DNA of 64,000 bases, taken from contig NZ_KE386897.1 in assembly GCF_000429405.1 (NCBI RefSeq), positions 132,031 to 196,030 on the forward strand. Reading direction: 5' to 3'. Below, piece after piece: positions 62,199-64,000 of this stretch (the stretch's first letter is position 1; the number at the start of each line of letters is the position of its first letter). Position numbers and translations under genes: made by a program. This stretch comes from Algoriphagus marincola DSM 16067 (GTDB lineage Bacteria > Bacteroidota > Bacteroidia > Cytophagales > Cyclobacteriaceae). The notes beneath the pieces were generated by a model. That model was not told the origin of the DNA and ran no database searches. It saw only the letters and a program-made list of their open reading frames with translations.

Positions 62199-64000
62199 TT
62201 AATTGGCGTGCTCTGAAATAAATTTGATTCGATAGACCCGCAGTTCGTCTTCTGCAAAGTCCTCATCCTCAAGTTCTTCAAGGGCAGGTTTTATATGATC
62301 GCTTTCTGCGCTCATAAAATAATCATGGAGAATCTCCTCGCGCTCCTCGTCCATGATATGCTCGATGTAATAATCGATATTCAACTTGGTGCCTGAGTAG
62401 ATGATCTGTTCAATCTCTTGAAGCAGTTCGTTCATACTGAGGTTGAGGTTTTCAGCAATCTCATCCAAGTCGATTTTACGGTCGATTTGTTGGATGATGG
62501 AGATTTTCACTTTGGACCGGGAACCGGCAGTTTTTACCACCACTTCTGAAGCCGTCTCAATCTCATTCTCTTCTACATAGTTGGCGATGAGTTTGAGAAA
62601 GGGCCCACCAAATTTAGCTACTTTTCCCATACCAACCCCGTTAATCTGTGCGAGTTCATCGCGGGTAGTAGGGTAGATGGTAGCCATTTCCTCTAAAGAA
62701 GGATCCTGGAAAATGACGTAAGGAGGTAGTCCTTTGGCACGGGCTACTTTTTTTCTTTCTGCCTTGAGAAGCTCAAAGAGCTTTTCATCATAGGCTACTC
62801 CTCCTGAACTCACCTCGACTTCAGGCTGCTCGTTTTCCATTTCTCGCTCGAAATCATGGTCTTTGAAGAAATCTACCGAGTAAGGAGCCTCTAGGAATGC
62901 CTTTCCTTTCTCGGAAACCTTTAAGGTTCCGTAATTTTCAATGTCTTTTTCTAGGAAATTGAAAACCAAGGCTTGTCTTAAAATGGAGGTCCAGGTCTTT
63001 GCGGTTTCTTCAGAGCCTTTTCCGTAAACGGCCAGCTTATCATGCTTGTAGCTTTGAATGTAGTCATTCATTTGACCGGTGATCACATCCACTAAGTGTT
63101 CCAAGCCAAATCGCTCTTTAGTCTGAATGGCAGCTTCCAATGCGATTTGAAGGAATTCCATTCCCTCGAAAGTTTCGCGGTCTCGCTTACAATTGTCACA
63201 ATATCCGCAGTCTTCATTAAGGGTTTCTCCGAAGTAGTTTAGGATGAATTTCCTTCTACAAACGCCCGTCTCTGCGTATGCCGCCATTTCTTGAAGAAGA
63301 ATTCGGGCATTTTCACGCTCCGTGACGGCTTTATCCTTGTTGAATTTATCAAGCTTGACGATATCCTCATATCGGTAAAACATCAAGCAGTGACCTTCCA
63401 GGCCATCTCTTCCTGCTCTACCTGTTTCCTGATAATAGCCCTCAAGTGATTTGGGTACATCATAATGGATGACATAGCGTACATCGGGCTTGTCAATCCC
63501 CATTCCAAAAGCAATGGTCGCTACGATTACATCGACCTCTTCATTTAGAAAATCATCTTGATTTTTGATCCGTACAGCTCCATCCAATCCAGCATGATAT
63601 GGGGCTGCATTGATTTGATTCACACGAAGGAGATCTGCAATTTCCTCTACTTTCTTTCTACTTAGGCAGTAGATAATGCCTGATTTTCCTTTATGCGACT
63701 TGATGAATTTGATCAGCTGCTTTTTTGTCTCATTCTTTGATTTTGGACGTACTTCATAAAAAAGATTTGTCCGATTAAATGAGGACTTGAAGATATCAGC
63801 ACTTTCCATCTGCAGATTTCGCTGAATATCCTGCTGTACTTTTGGAGTAGCAGTAGCGGTCAGTGCAATGATGGGAAGGTTGGGGGCGATTTGATAGACA
63901 ATGGATTTGATTCTCCGGTATTCTGGGCGGAAATCATGTCCCCACTCGGAGATACAGTGTGCCTCATCAATGGCCACAAAACTGATCTTAGCTGATTTTA
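62199..64000 (-). CDS. recQ: ATP-dependent DNA helicase RecQ, N-terminus beyond window
   Basis: The frame stays open to the right edge, so the N-terminus with Walker A is outside. What is present begins near motif II (FVAIDEAHCISEWGHDFRPEY), and continues with TATATPKVQQDI, the second RecA-like lobe (YYQETGRAGRDG, motif VI), the zinc cluster (CRRKFILNYFGE, CGYCDNCKRD), the RQC winged helix, and an HRDC-like region (LKAERKKVARAKGLPPYVIFQDPSLEEMATIYPTTRDELAQINGVGMGKVAKFG). A further C-terminal extension (to EHAN) follows. It unwinds DNA in recombination repair. It leads the recQ-purD-ricT-gldH order. Confidence 0.92.
   Translation of the reverse strand, partial: KSAKISFVAIDEAHCISEWGHDFRPEYRRIKSIVYQIAPNLPIIALTATATPKVQQDIQRNLQMESADIFKSSFNRTNLFYEVRPKSKNETKKQLIKFIKSHKGKSGIIYCLSRKKVEEIADLLRVNQINAAPYHAGLDGAVRIKNQDDFLNEEVDVIVATIAFGMGIDKPDVRYVIHYDVPKSLEGYYQETGRAGRDGLEGHCLMFYRYEDIVKLDKFNKDKAVTERENARILLQEMAAYAETGVCRRKFILNYFGETLNEDCGYCDNCKRDRETFEGMEFLQIALEAAIQTKERFGLEHLVDVITGQMNDYIQSYKHDKLAVYGKGSEETAKTWTSILRQALVFNFLEKDIENYGTLKVSEKGKAFLEAPYSVDFFKDHDFEREMENEQPEVEVSSGGVAYDEKLFELLKAERKKVARAKGLPPYVIFQDPSLEEMATIYPTTRDELAQINGVGMGKVAKFGGPFLKLIANYVEENEIETASEVVVKTAGSRSKVKISIIQQIDRKIDLDEIAENLNLSMNELLQEIEQIIYSGTKLNIDYYIEHIMDEEREEILHDYFMSAESDHIKPALEELEDEDFAEDELRVYRIKFISEHAN

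Overview
The window looks like a chromosomal segment of a gliding Bacteroidota bacterium, probably Cyclobacteriaceae-like (Algoriphagus or a relative; this genus-level guess rests on overall character only). The signs are GldH beside RicT, an OprC-like TonB receptor, a six-bladed-propeller lipoprotein, DUF1460 and DUF3871 proteins, a MoaC-MoaB fusion, Bacteroidota-type -7 promoter elements (TAnnTTTG) 11 to 50 bases before several start codons, and an almost complete lack of Shine-Dalgarno sequences.

Left part (1-26.3 kb), ordinary chromosome in short operons: the end of an S9 peptidase and an M1 peptidase separated by an AATTAGG tandem repeat; a DUF1460 protein; a three-gene envelope operon divergent from an ECF sigma factor, which overlaps a membrane-anchored partner; a malonate uptake and activation operon (matB-madL-madM); a Gfo/Idh/MocA oxidoreductase with a DoxX protein; a PLP decarboxylase joined to moaCB; a putative copper-uptake pair; dihydroorotase with a DUF6671 protein; DUF302 and DsrE proteins; a CheB-CheR-PAS-histidine kinase fusion; and VanZ-like and DUF3703 genes.

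Middle (26,374-44,434): an 18-kb integrated element in a tRNA-Asn gene. A 68-bp direct repeat of the 3' part of the tRNA marks both ends. A tyrosine integrase lies next to the intact tRNA and every confident gene is on the minus strand. Cargo, in transcription order: three small lipoproteins, a tail-anchored protein, hsdM, hsdS, a pentapeptide-like membrane protein, a toxin-antitoxin pair, hsdR, an iteron-like repeat cluster, an SF2 helicase-like protein, two small unknown proteins, a RecA-like ATPase, DUF3871 and a RadC-like protein. No relaxase, conjugation or virion genes are visible. It is best read as a non-self-transmissible defence island with its own possible replication or recombination module.

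Right part (44.4-64 kb), chromosome again: a degenerate second tRNA-Asn 5' fragment, a membrane protein, a small DUF3052-like protein, a secreted propeller-like protein with ctlX, a propeller lipoprotein between palindromic repeats, glutaminase, a YciI-like protein, a DUF389 membrane protein, a single-domain response regulator, an Mla/MCE lipid-transport operon, a membrane-anchored EEP-family phosphatase/nuclease, pgi, and the minus-strand cluster recQ (cut by the window end), purD, ricT, gldH.

Several start codons were placed downstream of the longest reading frame because the longer version overlapped a neighbour, used a rare start codon or hid a signal peptide; each case is stated in its entry. 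All family names come from motif recognition by eye, not from database searches.
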